A stretch of 13,224 nt of DNA from Vibrio sp. UBA2441 (GTDB lineage Bacteria; Pseudomonadota; Gammaproteobacteria; Enterobacterales; Vibrionaceae): positions 1 through 13,224 of the forward strand of contig DDQN01000084.1 in the NCBI GenBank assembly GCA_002342685.1, given 5' to 3'. The first letter of the stretch is position 1, and each line of letters opens with the position of its first letter. Positions 1 to 6,526 of this stretch are shown here, piece after piece. Made by a program: the position numbers and the translations under genes. The notes below the pieces were generated by a model. That model had not been told where the DNA came from. It made no database searches and worked only from the letters and a program-made list of their open reading frames with translations.

Positions 1-23
1 TATTAGTTGACCACTACAGTTAT

Positions 24-107
24 GGGTTGTGGGTTATAGGTTATGGGTTATGGGTTATGGGTTATAGGTTATAGGTTGTGGGTTGTGGGTTATAGGTTGT
101 GGGTTTC
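24..107 (+). repeat. Heptanucleotide tandem array, GGGTTAT type
   Basis: Eleven consecutive 7-bp units run from 24 to 100, with a degenerate twelfth to 107. The unit is RGGTTRT (GGGTTGT, GGGTTAT, AGGTTAT and AGGTTGT variants), and a poorer copy, CAGTTAT, lies just before it at 17-23. Phase is kept without indels. The G-rich strand is the plus strand, and the GGG runs at 31, 45, 52 and 59 have loops of 11, 4 and 4 nt, so a G-quadruplex is conceivable. The array does not code for anything credible. Function is unknown. Confidence 0.9.
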
Positions 108-117
108 GATTGGAGTT

Positions 118-170
118 CCCATTTCCCATTTCCCATTTCCCATCTCCCATCTCCCATCTCCCATCTCCCA
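118..170 (-). repeat. Heptanucleotide tandem array, CCCATYT type (AGATGGG on minus strand)
   Basis: Three CCCATTT units (118-138) are followed by four CCCATCT units (139-166) and a partial CCCA (167-170), in perfect phase. The G-rich strand is the minus strand, opposite to the preceding array. Read on that strand, the GGG runs recur every 7 bp with 4-nt loops, which satisfies the usual G-quadruplex pattern. A 17-bp unique spacer (101-117) separates the two arrays. The array ends 63 bp before the first PTS gene, so copy-number change could alter spacing to upstream promoter elements. That last point is inference. Confidence 0.9.
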
Positions 171-233
171 AGTATTTTAGCGCTGCGATTCTGTTTGATA
201 TAGAATAACGCCATTCGAAGACTCACATTTTGT

Positions 234-542
234 ATGCCAATGAAAATTGTTGCTATTACTGCCTGTCCTACCGGCATCGCTCATACCTATATGGCCGCGG
301 ATGCGCTGCGTAAAGAAGCATTGAAAAAAAACATCCTGATAAAAGTAGAAACTCAAGGTGCTATGGGGATCGAAAACCAGCTCAATGCTACTGATATTGC
401 CCACGCAGACGTGGTACTTATCGCTTCAGATATTGAAGTTGAACACCGAGCTCGTTTCTCTGGCAGTAAAATTCATTGCGTCACTATCGAAGAAGTACTA
501 ACGGATGTCACCTCTGTTCTTGATAAATGTAAACGTCTGTAG
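234..542 (+). CDS. PTS fructose-family EIIB component (stand-alone)
   Basis: This is a small cytoplasmic phosphocarrier of the PTS fructose-mannitol family. EIIB accepts phosphate on a cysteine from EIIA and passes it to the sugar bound in EIIC. The whole protein (102 aa) is a single EIIB-Fru domain. It opens with the family signature KIVAITACPTGIAHTYMAA, in which Cys11 is the expected phosphorylated residue, followed by KVETQG (residues 38-43) and a C-terminal helix. It closely resembles the IIB domain inside the EIIABC protein encoded downstream. Two in-frame ATGs exist, at 234 and 240. Neither has a good Shine-Dalgarno sequence, and the ATG at 240 (MKIV...) matches the usual family start better. 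The IIA gene follows after 12 bp, suggesting co-transcription. No EIIC is next to it in the window; a partner may lie upstream of position 1. Transported sugar unknown. Confidence 0.9.
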   Translation: MPMKIVAITACPTGIAHTYMAADALRKEALKKNILIKVETQGAMGIENQLNATDIAHADVVLIASDIEVEHRARFSGSKIHCVTIEEVLTDVTSVLDKCKRL

Positions 543-554
543 CGGGCCTGTTCC

Positions 555-1349
555 ATGCGAATAGAACGCCGAATTACCTTTATTATTGGATCTGATGGTT
601 TCGCAGCCTGGAAGCTAAACCGGTTAAAAACGCTCTCTGGTCACTTTCGTTCATTGGTGATGTTAAGAAACATTTCGACAAGTGAATCCTGTAATGTCGA
701 GCACACTTTGCAAGTAATGAGCCTTGGCAGCAAGAAAAACCAATTGTGCCAGCTATGGATTGAAGGCTCGGATGCGGAATTAGCTTGCATGGTTTTAACC
801 GATTTCATTAACAATGAATTTGAGATAGTCATCACCTCTCACATAAAAAATACTGATTTAAATGACATCATTTTTGATACACACCCAACATTTACGCTGC
901 CCTTTGCTATGTCCTATCATTCCTGCGAAATCAGTAGCCAATTTACCTTAGAAAAGCAGGCGTTATTATCTAGAGTGAGTACCATGTTGAGCCCGAAAAA
1001 AGCTCAGCTTGTGTATGATGCTATTTTAAACCGGGAACAGGTTTCTTCCACTTGTATAGGACACGGTATTGCATTACCTCATGTCATGCTTTCACACATT
1101 AAACATGCGTCACTCGCCGTTATCAAACTGTCGGAGCCTATTGACTGGCATTCGGCCCGTGGCGACATTAATACTGTGATTGCATTGCTTATTCCGGCTC
1201 CACCCAAGATGCCCGAAGTCAAAGCGTTTACCCAGTTATCACGCGCACTTCTGGAAGAGGAGTTTTGTCAGTTGATTACCAGTACTAGCGAGCCTAAAGC
1301 CCTAAAAGCGATACTACTGCATAAGATGAGCGGCACAAGCCAGAACTAA
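555..1349 (+). CDS. PTS EIIA (fructose/nitrogen family) with degenerate N-terminal HPr-like domain
   Basis: The C-terminal half (about residues 125-260 of 264) is an EIIA domain of the fructose/PtsN family. The active-site motif GHGIALPH places the phospho-histidine at His176, and the sequence runs on into the usual EPIDW, LLIPAP and LSRALLEEEF segments. The N-terminal 90 residues align by eye with HPr over its whole length (ITFIIGSDGF, then a helix, LQVMSLG, LWIEGSDAELA). However, the segment matching HPr GLHTRPA reads GFAAWKL, so His15 and Arg17 of HPr are replaced by Ala and Trp. This domain therefore probably cannot carry phosphate and may act as a docking or regulatory module. The gene follows the IIB gene by 12 bp with only a weak ribosome site. 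From memory, V. cholerae VC1824 (annotated as nitrogen-regulatory IIA) is at the same relative place. The IIA call is firm; the HPr-like call rests on a manual alignment. Confidence 0.85.
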   Translation: MRIERRITFIIGSDGFAAWKLNRLKTLSGHFRSLVMLRNISTSESCNVEHTLQVMSLGSKKNQLCQLWIEGSDAELACMVLTDFINNEFEIVITSHIKNTDLNDIIFDTHPTFTLPFAMSYHSCEISSQFTLEKQALLSRVSTMLSPKKAQLVYDAILNREQVSSTCIGHGIALPHVMLSHIKHASLAVIKLSEPIDWHSARGDINTVIALLIPAPPKMPEVKAFTQLSRALLEEEFCQLITSTSEPKALKAILLHKMSGTSQN

Positions 1350-1361
1350 ATAGATCTATTT
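1348..1361. repeat. 14-bp palindrome holding both convergent stop codons
   Basis: AAATAGATCTATTT is a perfect palindrome lying exactly where two genes meet. It contains most of the TAA stop of the plus-strand IIA gene (1347-1349) and the whole TAG stop of the minus-strand gene (1356-1358). A T-rich run (to 1368) follows on the plus strand. It could be a weak terminator or simple coincidence; the stem would be only five A/T pairs around GATC. Confidence 0.45.
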
Positions 1362-2519
1362 TATTTTTCGAGTCGATTTAGGAATATTTCGATTTAATCG
1401 GTCAACACGCCGGTTCTTTGAAAAAAAGGCTTCTAGCCCAATGTGTATTCCAGGGTTAAGTTTATAATCATATTCTCGCGGAACATCGAGAATTGGGGTA
1501 ATTGAAAGGTATAGCCAGTTTTTATACAACTTCTGCCGCCAAGAGACTGAGACCCAAGAGTTGGTCATTTCATCAGAAGCATCGGGGTCCACACTGATGC
1601 CTGTTGAATACTCCATCATATGATTTTCATTCACGCGATTATAAAATTTGAACTGATGCACTAACTCCCAACTTTCTTCTTCATAGAGATACTGCCCACT
1701 CGTGTCCATTAGAAAAATTCTCGATGCTTCTTCATTGGCGGCAAAATAGAAGTTCATTTCGGTCAGTGACCCCAAACCTATGGAGTCATAATAGAAAAAT
1801 TCCTGCTTGAACTGCGCCGTCCAGTTTTCCCAAAATCCTTCAACTCGATGAAATTCCGCCCGCACAAACGGATCGGCTGGCAGTCTAATTTTTAATCCAA
1901 TATCAAAGTTAGTTTTCCAATGGCTCACCTGTTCGTCCTGCAAACGAATACCACCGATTGCGCCGTCAGTGTTCCCGCTTGTTTTCTGAGTCAAATCCCG
2001 CTGTTTACTCTCTAACGAATCATAATCATCTGGATCCGTTTCAAATATCAGATTCCAGTTGTTCTCTACATGGGGTAAATCCACTCGTACAGAAATTTTA
2101 TCCTCAGAACTGTAATATCCATGGTGGGAATATTCAGAGTTATGCCTCAATCGCAGATAACTCCGGTTCATTAAATCTTCTTCGTCATCCTGCTTGGCAA
2201 AACTATGATCAAGGAAAGTACTAAAGTCATGTACAACACTAGAGAAATAATGCTCTGTCATGTCGAACCATGATTGCTCTTCTTCTGAGTCCAGATCCGG
2301 TATATCCAAATGGCCAAGAGCATCTGATGATTGAGTTGACATCGCAATTTGATGTTCCGCTGTTGCCTTCGATGACGCAGCCATTGCAGATGATGGACGG
2401 ACAACACCGGCGATGGAAAAAATTACCGACACTATGAATAAAACAGCAACAAGCGTCTTAACACAAGGTAAGAGTTGGCACGCTATAGTAATATAAATCC
2501 GTTTTATACAATGCTGCAT
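1356..2519 (-). CDS. Exported beta-rich protein of unknown function, possible outer-membrane barrel
   Basis: I do not recognise a named family. The 387-aa product starts with a long signal peptide: a basic n-region, a hydrophobic core at about residues 22-40 (LVAVLFIVSVIF), and a likely cleavage after AMA at about residue 47. Next comes an acidic, helix-prone stretch (about 70-115, with SEEEQSWFDMTEHYFSS). The rest, from about 117 to 367, is rich in alternating aromatic/polar strands (YLRLRHNSEY, KISVRVDLP, NFDIGLKIRLP, AQFKQEFFYYDS, EMNFYFA, HQFKFYNRV, NWLYLSITPIL, GIHIGLEAFF), as in outer-membrane barrels. Unusually, the last strand is followed by about 20 basic residues (from KNRRVDRLNR onward) instead of a terminal aromatic residue. 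It converges with the IIA gene (6 bp apart) and diverges from the next gene. An enzymatic role is not visible. Start at the ATG ending at 2519; no strong ribosome site. Confidence 0.7.
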   Translation of the reverse strand: MQHCIKRIYITIACQLLPCVKTLVAVLFIVSVIFSIAGVVRPSSAMAASSKATAEHQIAMSTQSSDALGHLDIPDLDSEEEQSWFDMTEHYFSSVVHDFSTFLDHSFAKQDDEEDLMNRSYLRLRHNSEYSHHGYYSSEDKISVRVDLPHVENNWNLIFETDPDDYDSLESKQRDLTQKTSGNTDGAIGGIRLQDEQVSHWKTNFDIGLKIRLPADPFVRAEFHRVEGFWENWTAQFKQEFFYYDSIGLGSLTEMNFYFAANEEASRIFLMDTSGQYLYEEESWELVHQFKFYNRVNENHMMEYSTGISVDPDASDEMTNSWVSVSWRQKLYKNWLYLSITPILDVPREYDYKLNPGIHIGLEAFFSKNRRVDRLNRNIPKSTRKIK

Positions 2520-2536
2520 TTCATGGTCTTTAATCC

Positions 2537-2580
2537 ATTGTTATCATTATTATTATAGTTAACAATGAAGCTAATGCAGT
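2537..2580 (-). promoter_or_regulatory. Candidate promoter and inverted repeat upstream of the minus-strand gene
   Basis: On the minus strand a perfect TATAAT (plus 2552-2557) sits 33 bp before the start codon at 2519. The hexamer 17 bp further upstream (plus 2575-2580, ACTGCA on minus) is a poor -35. The -10 lies inside an inverted repeat, ATTGTTA (2537-2543) / TAACAAT (2560-2566), which could be an operator or an AT-rich hairpin. The rest of the 180-bp divergent gap shows nothing further that I can defend. Confidence 0.35.
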
Positions 2581-2699
2581 TTCCCGCCTGTTTTATTACC
2601 GTAAAGAGACACAGGTAGCCTCTTGCTCCATAATGTAAAATCACAACCCAACCGATAAAGAAGCACCTTGAAGTTACATAAAGTTGGATAAGATCAAAT

Positions 2700-3398
2700 A
2701 TGTCTTATATGGTTATAAGTAATTATTACGCTTTTTGTCAACTGTCGTGTCTTATGCTCAAAAGCAAATTTAATAAACAATTAATGTTTACTCTATGCAC
2801 TCTTCCCATAAGTACTGTGGCAATTGGTGGAGTCAGTGGCGAGTTCGTGGTCGGTTTTGGTCCTGTCTCTTTAGGAAAGGTGATAATGACATCAAGCTGT
2901 GAAGACGACACTTGTAAGTACAAAACAATCGCAAGAGGTTCTTTTCTATTTGTCAGTGCAGACATCATTGAACACGGAACCTATGAGCAACATGACACCT
3001 TGATTGTTCCTGTTTTTACCAGCTATGAAGAAGAGATCGGGTCAAAATACAAAGCATACACCTATGATTTTGTCAGCATGGAATCAACCAACAAAAAGAA
3101 GAAAAAACAGAAAAAGCTTGAGAAAAGTGCCTATCCATTCATCCCACTTCTTAACCAAGTCGCATTAGATTTGGCTAATGGGGGTATGAAGCAAGATTAC
3201 GAATACATTATAAAACAAGATATAAAACCGGTAATCGCCACTTCTCACACGAAAACACCAGTGGATAAAGGGACTCTTCATCAAGTCATTGTCGAAGGAA
3301 AAGAAAAACCTCTTGAGATTTACTTTGTTCAAAACGGAAATAGCATTCAGTTGCAAAAGATCTATTATGGGAGCTTTTGGTTAGCCCCCGAAAAGTAA
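2700..3398 (+). CDS. Exported protein with DUF3108-like features, unknown function
   Basis: The 232-aa product is not confidently assigned. From Met19 (position 2754) it has a reasonable signal peptide: basic KSKFNK, hydrophobic LMFTLCTLPISTVAIGG. Translation may therefore begin there rather than at 2700, although neither start has a strong ribosome site. The mature part has the flow of the DUF3108 family of periplasmic proteins: an opening strand GFGPVSLGKV, a second strand KTIARGSFLFVSADI, then EHGTYEQHDTLIVPVFTSYEE, then a segment starting YTYDF that leads into a lysine-rich linker (about residues 130-142). The C-terminal half ends in strands EIYFVQNG and LQKIYYGSFWLAP. It is transcribed away from the beta-rich exported protein, and the two may work together in the envelope (inference from position only). 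It converges on the AraC gene with a 5-bp gap and no visible terminator. Confidence 0.6.
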   Translation: MSYMVISNYYAFCQLSCLMLKSKFNKQLMFTLCTLPISTVAIGGVSGEFVVGFGPVSLGKVIMTSSCEDDTCKYKTIARGSFLFVSADIIEHGTYEQHDTLIVPVFTSYEEEIGSKYKAYTYDFVSMESTNKKKKKQKKLEKSAYPFIPLLNQVALDLANGGMKQDYEYIIKQDIKPVIATSHTKTPVDKGTLHQVIVEGKEKPLEIYFVQNGNSIQLQKIYYGSFWLAPEK

Positions 3399-3403
3399 CT
3401 GGT

Positions 3404-4249
3404 TTATTCCATTGAGCGATATTCTGACGGTGTCAGGCCCGTTTTAGTTTTAAATACTCTGAAGAAATAGTTAACGTCCTGAAAACCACAACGTGTCGCC
3501 ACTTCATTGAGCCGAAATGAGTAACGTTTAAGCATAAATTTTGCCCTGTCTATACGTACCCAAGTGATATAATCGGCTAATGTCATATGACCTTGCTGAC
3601 GAAACAAACGAGAAAGATGATTAGGCGATATACTAAATCGGCTGGCAATACTTGAACGCGTAATCGAGCGGTGAAAGTTCTCTTGGATATAAATACAGAT
3701 CCCCTGATACACCTCTTCACTTCTCTTTGTTTCAGAATGAGTAGGATCAGACAGCATGGATTGACTATAGCTCATCAAGGCAGCCAATAAATGTTCATCC
3801 ATCGGGCTCTTTCTCGACTCCCGCCCTATCGCATTAAGAGCCTCTAATATATGGTCAATCGCATGGCCTGTCCGAGTCTGTATACTATGTTTTTGTACGT
3901 CAAAAAAACTCGGATCATTTTTTCTCTTACTAACCAGACTAAAACCCAATTGCCTCCGGCCAAACAATAAGCTCAATACCGTACAATCTTCATCCCATAA
4001 TGGTTTATTCCAACAGTTAGGGGGAATATATAATGCGTCACCAGTCAACACCTTCACCTGTGCGATACCACTATTTGAATCTTCAATTTGGTTGGCATAT
4101 TCTCCCTTTACTACCAACTCCAGTCTGGGAAAGTTAACCTGATAACTAAACTGAGGTGGCGTTAAATTATCACTAGCAAACCAGATACGGTTAAACTGCG
4201 TACGCTCAGACAACAAGCTATCGATCAACCGATGAAATACCTGACCCAC
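3404..4249 (-). CDS. AraC-family regulator, cupin-type sensor domain
   Basis: This is a transcription factor with an N-terminal cupin-like ligand-binding domain (about residues 20-110, including GDALYIPPNCWNKPLW) and a C-terminal AraC/XylS DNA-binding domain (about 185-280). Both helix-turn-helix units are visible: SSIASRFSISPNHLSRLFRQ, then LNEVATRCGFQDVNYFFRVF, ending in the family hallmark TGLTPSEYR. I choose the GTG at 4249 because AAAAGGAG lies 8 nt upstream of it; a TTG two codons earlier (4255) is in frame but only 2 nt from that site. The gene is divergent from the EIIABC gene, so it is most likely that gene's activator, and possibly also acts on manA and the IIB-IIA genes. Inducer unknown; mannose or a derivative is the contextual guess. 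It corresponds by position to V. cholerae VC1825 (recalled). Confidence 0.93.
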   Translation of the reverse strand: MGQVFHRLIDSLLSERTQFNRIWFASDNLTPPQFSYQVNFPRLELVVKGEYANQIEDSNSGIAQVKVLTGDALYIPPNCWNKPLWDEDCTVLSLLFGRRQLGFSLVSKRKNDPSFFDVQKHSIQTRTGHAIDHILEALNAIGRESRKSPMDEHLLAALMSYSQSMLSDPTHSETKRSEEVYQGICIYIQENFHRSITRSSIASRFSISPNHLSRLFRQQGHMTLADYITWVRIDRAKFMLKRYSFRLNEVATRCGFQDVNYFFRVFKTKTGLTPSEYRSME

Positions 4250-4257
4250 TGGCAATA

Positions 4258-4265
4258 CTCCTTTT
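4258..4265 (-). promoter_or_regulatory. Strong ribosome binding site that decides the AraC start
   Basis: On the minus strand this reads AAAAGGAG. It is 8 nt from a GTG (4249-4247) and only 2 nt from a TTG (4255-4253) in the same frame, so the GTG start is favoured. Confidence 0.6.
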
Positions 4266-4297
4266 AAAAGTAATCATTAATAATTAAGCCCTTCATT

Positions 4298-4319
4298 AAA
4301 TGTGACATACAACACATTT
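4298..4319. promoter_or_regulatory. CRP (cAMP receptor protein) binding site, near consensus
   Basis: The 22-bp site has the left half AAATGTGA and the right half ACACATTT. It matches the E. coli/Vibrio consensus core TGTGA-N6-TCACA at nine of ten positions (A instead of T at the first base of the right half), with matching AAA/TTT flanks. It is centred about 59 bp upstream of the regulator gene's GTG start and about 310 bp upstream of EIIABC, so direct control of the regulator is likelier than direct control of the permease. Confidence 0.75.
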
Positions 4320-4386
4320 AAACCAGCTTACACTACATCACTTTAGTCCAGATTTGAAAATTTAAAAACAACAATTACAAATCGAG

Positions 4387-4416
4387 CAAAAAATAACCAA
4401 TCAAAAAATAAACCAT
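4387..4416. repeat. Tandem 15-bp direct repeat, candidate AraC-type operator
   Basis: CAAAAAATAACCAAT is followed immediately by CAAAAAATAAACCAT. AraC-family proteins usually bind direct repeats near the promoter they control, which makes this a candidate operator for the adjacent regulator. The low-complexity A-runs mean chance is not excluded. Confidence 0.35.
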
Positions 4417-4477
4417 AAGTATCTGATTTTTATTAAATATATACATAAGAAAGATTAAACAACATACAAATTAAGTT

Positions 4478-4493
4478 CGTGCGTAAGATCACA
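4478..4493. promoter_or_regulatory. Possible second CRP site
   Basis: CGTGC-N6-TCACA has a perfect right half (AGATCACA including spacer bases) and a 3/5 left half. Its centre is about 63 bp before the start site predicted from a TACACT -10 at 4537-4542, close to the -61.5 spacing of class I CRP promoters. The lack of a good -35 fits an activated promoter. The assignment is tentative. Confidence 0.4.
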
Positions 4494-4536
4494 CTGAAAT
4501 GCTATGGTTACAATAATCCAGTAAATGTTTCTCTGA

Positions 4537-4542
4537 TACACT
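4537..4542 (+). promoter_or_regulatory. Candidate -10 element for the EIIABC gene
   Basis: TACACT (4 of 6 to TATAAT) lies 76 bp before the start codon with no recognisable -35 seventeen bases upstream, suggesting an activator-dependent promoter. The choice is guided by the spacing from the possible CRP site at 4478-4493. Confidence 0.3.
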
Positions 4543-4579
4543 ATCTAACTCACCGACTCTGGCCGAAAATAGTGACAAC

Positions 4580-4595
4580 TAGTTTGATAAAACTA
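4580..4595. repeat. Inverted repeat in the EIIABC leader
   Basis: TAGTTT-GATA-AAACTA is a perfect 6-bp inverted repeat with a 4-nt centre, ending 10 bp before the AGAGG ribosome site of the EIIABC gene. It could be an operator or a small leader hairpin. Confidence 0.35.
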
Positions 4596-4618
4596 AACAC
4601 GCCAATAGAGGTAAAATT

Positions 4619-6517
4619 ATGATCACCGAACTAATCAATGAGAATTTGATTCGACTTGATCTCAATGCCACAACAAAAGAAGACATTTTTGTGGAATTAA
4701 TTGAGGTACTGCACTCACAAGGTCGAATAAGTAACAAAGACCAATTTCTAAATGACATTAAAGCTCGTGAAGAGTTGGGAAATACCGGATTTGAAGACGG
4801 GGTTGCTCTTCCCCACGCAAAAAGCAGTGCTGTCATTAAACCCGCCGTTGTGGTGGGAATAAGTAAAGCGGGTATCGAATACGGTGCTGAAGACGGTAAA
4901 CCATCAAAACTATTTTTTATGATCGCTTCTCCTGATGGTGGATCTAATCATCACATTGAAGTGCTTGCGGAACTCTCTTCAAAACTCATTGAAGAAGGTT
5001 TTATTGAGCAGTTCATGAAATCTAAATCTAATACAGAAGCTTTGGAGCTGCTACTTCAAAAAGTTGAACCCACAGAACCTGCGATTAAAGCGGATAAAGG
5101 CTTTATCATTGGTGTCACTGGATGCCCGGCGGGCGTCGCTCATACCTACCTTGCTGCAGAAGCGTTAGAAAAAGCAGCAGCTGAATTAGGCTATCAGATA
5201 AAAGTGGAAACTAATGGCTCTATCGGGGTCAAAAATACACCTACTGCGGAAGAGATTGATAAAGCTGATGCCATCGTGGTTGCTTGTGATAAACAAGTTG
5301 ACCTGAATCGCTTCTCCGGTAAAAAAATCATTGAGACTGGTGTAAAAGCGCCAATTAAAGACGCTAAAGGTCTCATTGAACAAGCATTAAATGCCCCCCT
5401 CTACAAAGGTGATGGAAGCTCTACAGTGGAAACCGGTAATAAAGCATCAAAAGCACGTACGGATCTCTATCGCTATTTAATGAATGGCGTATCACACATG
5501 ATCCCGTTTGTAGTAACTGGTGGTCTTTTAATTGCTTTGGCTTTAGCCATTGGTGGCGAGCCAACAGAGTCAGGAATGGCCATTCCCGCAGGTAGCTTAT
5601 GGAACAAAGTTCTTGATGTGGGTGTCGTTGCCTTTACGTTAATGATTCCAATACTTGCTGGTTATATCGCTTACGCTATCGCCGATCGTCCCGCACTTAC
5701 ACCGGGCCTAATAGGGGGCTGGATTGCGAATAATGGCTCCTTCTACGGAGCTGAAGCTGGTACAGGCTTTATCGGTGCCATCGTCGCAGGTCTACTCGTT
5801 GGTTATTTTATTAAATGGCTAACCAGCATCAATTATCACAAATTTATCCAGCCGCTAGTGCCAATTATGATTGCACCAATTGTTGGCTCTCTGTTTATCT
5901 CTAGTCTGTTTATTTTCGTCATTGGTGCCCCTATCGCTTCCTTGATGGATAGCCTGAATGCACTTCTTACCAGTATGAGTACAGGTAACGTTGTTCTGCT
6001 TGGTATTGTTTTGGGGGGTATGGCCGGCTTCGATATGGGCGGTCCGTTTAATAAAGTGGCCTTCCTATTCTCTGTTGGCATGATCGCAAGTGGACAAACT
6101 CAATTTATGGGTGCGATGGCCTGTGCTATACCAGTAGCGCCTTTAGGTATGGGACTGGCCACTGTCCTTGGCCGCAAACTTGACCTATTCGAAGCATCAG
6201 AAAACGAAGCAGGTAAAGCCGCCGGAGCCATGGGTTTGGTTGGGATTTCAGAAGGTGCTATTCCTTTTGCAGCACAAGATCCTATGTCAGTTATTCCTGC
6301 CAACGTGCTCGGGTCAATGGTAGCTGCTGTTATGGCCTTCTCATTTGGCATTACTAACAGCGTTGCACACGGTGGTCCGGTGGTCGCTCTACTGGGTGCA
6401 ATGAACAAACCGTTGCTAGCCCTTGTTTGTATGGCAGCTGGTGCTGTAGTGACCGCTCTGGTTTGTATTACTCTTAAAAAAATGCGCCAGGGTAAATCAC
6501 AAACGGCTATCGCTTAA
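4619..6517 (+). CDS. PTS fructose-family EIIABC permease (probable mannose transporter)
   Basis: This is a complete three-domain PTS permease that imports a hexose across the inner membrane and phosphorylates it. The order is IIA (about 1-150; active-site DGVALPH gives His66), IIB (about 160-260; GVTGCPAGVAHT gives Cys169), then the membrane IIC domain (about 283-620; several hydrophobic spans and the family signature GISEGAIPF at 542-550). The length of 632 aa is full for the family, and AGAGG sits 8 nt before the ATG. It is flanked by a divergent AraC regulator and, downstream, manA, whose product isomerises mannose-6-phosphate. This makes mannose the likeliest substrate, as I recall for V. 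cholerae VC1826, although automatic annotation would say fructose. CRP sites upstream imply catabolite control. A strong terminator follows. Fructose or another ketose/aldose substrate remains possible. Confidence 0.95.
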   Translation: MITELINENLIRLDLNATTKEDIFVELIEVLHSQGRISNKDQFLNDIKAREELGNTGFEDGVALPHAKSSAVIKPAVVVGISKAGIEYGAEDGKPSKLFFMIASPDGGSNHHIEVLAELSSKLIEEGFIEQFMKSKSNTEALELLLQKVEPTEPAIKADKGFIIGVTGCPAGVAHTYLAAEALEKAAAELGYQIKVETNGSIGVKNTPTAEEIDKADAIVVACDKQVDLNRFSGKKIIETGVKAPIKDAKGLIEQALNAPLYKGDGSSTVETGNKASKARTDLYRYLMNGVSHMIPFVVTGGLLIALALAIGGEPTESGMAIPAGSLWNKVLDVGVVAFTLMIPILAGYIAYAIADRPALTPGLIGGWIANNGSFYGAEAGTGFIGAIVAGLLVGYFIKWLTSINYHKFIQPLVPIMIAPIVGSLFISSLFIFVIGAPIASLMDSLNALLTSMSTGNVVLLGIVLGGMAGFDMGGPFNKVAFLFSVGMIASGQTQFMGAMACAIPVAPLGMGLATVLGRKLDLFEASENEAGKAAGAMGLVGISEGAIPFAAQDPMSVIPANVLGSMVAAVMAFSFGITNSVAHGGPVVALLGAMNKPLLALVCMAAGAVVTALVCITLKKMRQGKSQTAIA

Positions 6518-6526
6518 TAAATAAAT

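Larger units (their letters stand above)
4256..4618. other. Divergent control region between araC-type gene and EIIABC gene
   Basis: This 363-bp AT-rich gap has no credible gene. It contains a near-consensus CRP-type site next to the regulator gene, a weaker CRP-like site about 125 bp before the EIIABC start, a tandem 15-bp direct repeat between them, a possible -10 element, and a small inverted repeat before the EIIABC ribosome site. Both divergent promoters must lie here because both genes start at its edges. Confidence 0.7.

Noticed and set aside
24..170. Possible CRISPR array
   Set aside because: Units are 7 bp and directly abutting, with no unique spacers of 25-40 bp and no cas genes.
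62..277. Minus-strand reading frame through the heptamer arrays giving repeated GRWEMGD-like peptide
   Set aside because: It is only a translation of the 7-bp repeats and overlaps the start of the real IIB gene; no ribosome site and no domain.
1958..2224. Plus-strand frame of 88 codons inside the beta-rich exported protein gene
   Set aside because: It lies wholly antisense to a longer coherent gene with a signal peptide; no ribosome site or recognisable domain.
5186..5383. Minus-strand frames inside the EIIABC gene
   Set aside because: They are antisense shadows of the IIB domain with no independent support.
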